Origin: Agelas oroides
Lineage: Eukaryota > Porifera > Demospongiae > Agelasida > Agelasidae
Direction: 5' to 3'
NCBI GenBank assembly: GCA_949130485.1
Contig: OX422195.1
Span: forward strand, 1,466,566-1,530,565
DNA: 64,000 nt
Position numbers and translations under genes: made by a program
Part shown: positions 23,231-64,000 of the stretch, piece by piece
Position numbering within the stretch: position 1 is the stretch's first letter
Layout of the letters: each line of letters opens with the position of its first letter
Notes under the pieces: model-generated
The model's input: only the letters and a program-made list of their open reading frames with translations
Told to the model about the DNA's origin: nothing
Database searches by the model: none

Positions 23231-24590
23231 TCATGTTCTGTGTTTACTGCTAGCACCAGAAAATAAAGTTTTACTGACAGATGCAGTACTCGTGGTGGTC
23301 ACAGCAGGGGGTGAGTGTGTTACTGTCTTCTTGTACAGTCGGATGTGGATGGCTGAGTTGTGCCGAGACTGGGTATGGTAGTCGGTCTCCTGAAATTGAG
23401 AACAACACAGAACTCTGGCTGCATGATAAAACACTGTGAGCATATAGCCCTGGGAAAGCGAATATGGACTGTAAATGAACCTAGAACTGAGGCTATGGTA
23501 TCCGTTACTGTGGCCATGCTCTATATGACGTAATCTTACATCGTCCAAAGGCTCCAAGTCGTCCACCAGTTCAACAGTGGATGTTGTAGCAGAAACCTAT
23601 GTGTAGAAGACAAATGCAATGCATCAACTAAAAGGTTTTATTTGGGATTGCTTGTGTAGGGAGGGAAGTCGGGAAGAGAACCAGCTGGCTGCATAATGGC
23701 CAGGCATCTAAGAAAATCTTGGGGCATACTCCCTCAGAACACTTTTTGAAATGTAGGTTACCGTCTTCTGAGTGCATATTTCAGTGTGACTTTTGAGACA
23801 CAATACAACTGCAGCAAAAATCTCACTACATTATTATGGTTAAAAAAAATTAAAAAGAGGGGGGGGATGAAAAAAAACAAACATTGGCAACGAACCCATG
23901 CAGAGCTTTCACTAGATGGCGTTGTGTTGTACCTACGTACCTCGAGTGTGTGTGAGCTTGTTTCTTTCAGCTGCAGTGCCAGGTTGATAGCTCTGTGAAT
24001 AGCTGCCCCCAGGCCATGAACGAAGAGTTCACTATACCTGAAAAAGAGAGAAGGAAAGAACACGAAAACTCCTTCACTCTAATAGACCATAGACAGACAC
24101 CTTTGCAAGTGGCTTGCCACAGTGTGCATACACTGCACATGCATAGTTACCACAGCTTCAAAAATGCAAGTCAGAAGAAACAAAGATCAATGAAATGAAA
24201 AACTACCGGTACATCTGGAGTGGCTGAGGGGTCCGACATAAACAGAGTATGTGGGATTTCATCCATGTCAGATCTCTTATATAGGAGTGACCTTATGTAT
24301 GTACCCTTGGTCCAAGAGCTTGTGACATCTTGCCAGCTGTGCTGCAAACTCAGATTTCCTGTTAACATAGATATCATTAGGTCGTTGGGACAATCTCCTG
24401 GGAGGCCTCTTCCTACGAACATCTGTCAAGGGAGTGTGGGAAGGAGAACAGGGTCTCAAGAAGTTTGGCACAGAGTTTTAGACTTAGAAGGAAACTTACA
24501 GGAGGATTTCTTTTCCTCTGCTTTTCTGGGGCTCTTCTGTCGTGATGTCGAGCTCCTTTCGTCCTGAGACGGAGCTGCAACTTCAGCCAT
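23231..24590 (-). CDS. POP7: POP7/Rpp20, RNase P and RNase MRP protein subunit
   Basis: Exons in transcript order: 24590-24500, 24422-24305, 24037-23941, 23596-23540, 23368-23231. They give 166 residues in continuous phase. Rpp20/Pop7 is an Alba-fold protein that pairs with Rpp25/Pop6 and binds RNase P and MRP RNA for tRNA and rRNA maturation in the nucleus. The family's hallmark blocks are all present in order: RPNDIYVNRK, AQLARCHKLLDQG, HGLGAAIHRAINLALQL, STVELVDDLEP and NSAIHIRLYK. The C-terminus extends about 25 residues beyond the last conserved block, rich in Ser and Thr. The second intron uses GTACAT as donor, chosen because it keeps the phase and alignment. The start is the first ATG, preceding a charged, low-complexity leader. 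Confidence 0.93.
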
Positions 24591-24733
24591 TGGACGACTA
24601 CCTCAATTAGAGCGCACCCAATATGCCATTACGTCATTCCCGCCTAAAATCGCTTTGTTATTTACATTCCTCAAGGGACTTACTCTCAGCACATGGCACT
24701 CCATTACTGTAGGTGCTCTATGGCCGTTGAGCT
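24591..24733. promoter_or_regulatory. 143-bp divergent promoter between POP7 and PRKDC
   Basis: The start codons of POP7 (minus strand) and PRKDC (plus strand) are only 143 bp apart, so both transcripts must start inside this stretch or in the other gene's leader. It holds an E2F-like TTCCCGCC next to ATTACGTCAT. There is no obvious TATA box. Bidirectional promoter function is inferred from the geometry. Confidence 0.75.
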
Positions 24734-63861
<39,128 letters not shown>

Positions 63862-63916
63862 GTTGGACCATCTGTCTGTCTTTCTGCTTGCTTGTCTGTC
63901 TGTCTTTCTGCTTGCT

Positions 63917-63947
<31 letters not shown>

Positions 63948-64000
63948 TTGTCATCTACCTTGCATGTGCTAACGTAATTGCTAGCCTTTGTCCCTAACCT

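Overview
The window is nuclear DNA of an invertebrate animal. It is intron-rich, with exons of about 40-240 bp and GT-AG or GC-AG introns, and carries many micro- and minisatellites and short foldback elements. An early-branching marine animal, perhaps a sponge, fits the RING/B-box/filamin/NHL proteins and the gene structures, but the phylum is not proven. I rebuilt gene models by eye from splice sites, reading-phase continuity and similarity to proteins I know.

Layout on the + strand: (1) the 3' eight exons of ERCC1, the XPF partner in nucleotide excision repair (2-4772). (2) Two tandem seven-exon genes for four-pass membrane proteins of the myelin proteolipid/M6 (PLP/GPM6) family (5026-16220 and 16983-22668). 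(3) POP7/Rpp20, an RNase P/MRP subunit, on the minus strand (23231-24590). (4) 143 bp away, divergently, the N-terminal half of PRKDC (DNA-PKcs; 24734-63861, 52 recognised exons, about 2,125 residues). PRKDC continues past the window edge, so its kinase domain is not seen.

PRKDC introns hold three antisense genes. Two are single-exon TRIM-NHL ubiquitin-ligase paralogues in intron 32 (41442-43697, 45669-47918). The third is a two-exon type II membrane carbohydrate sulfotransferase of the CHST15-like kind in intron 36 (52225-54624).

The most notable observations are these. The PLP/M6 pair has the same seven-exon, same-phase organisation that I remember for vertebrate PLP1, including a first coding exon of only 4 or 7 nt. 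POP7 and PRKDC share a short divergent promoter. Minisatellites in ERCC1 and PRKDC have multiplied functional-looking splice donors. PRKDC has two GC-AG introns. The two TRIM-NHL genes share a near-identical tract that suggests gene conversion. Several families of short inverted-repeat elements are present, one with visible target-site duplications. ERCC1 and PRKDC, two DNA-repair genes, lie 20 kb apart, but nothing in the sequence shows that they are co-regulated.
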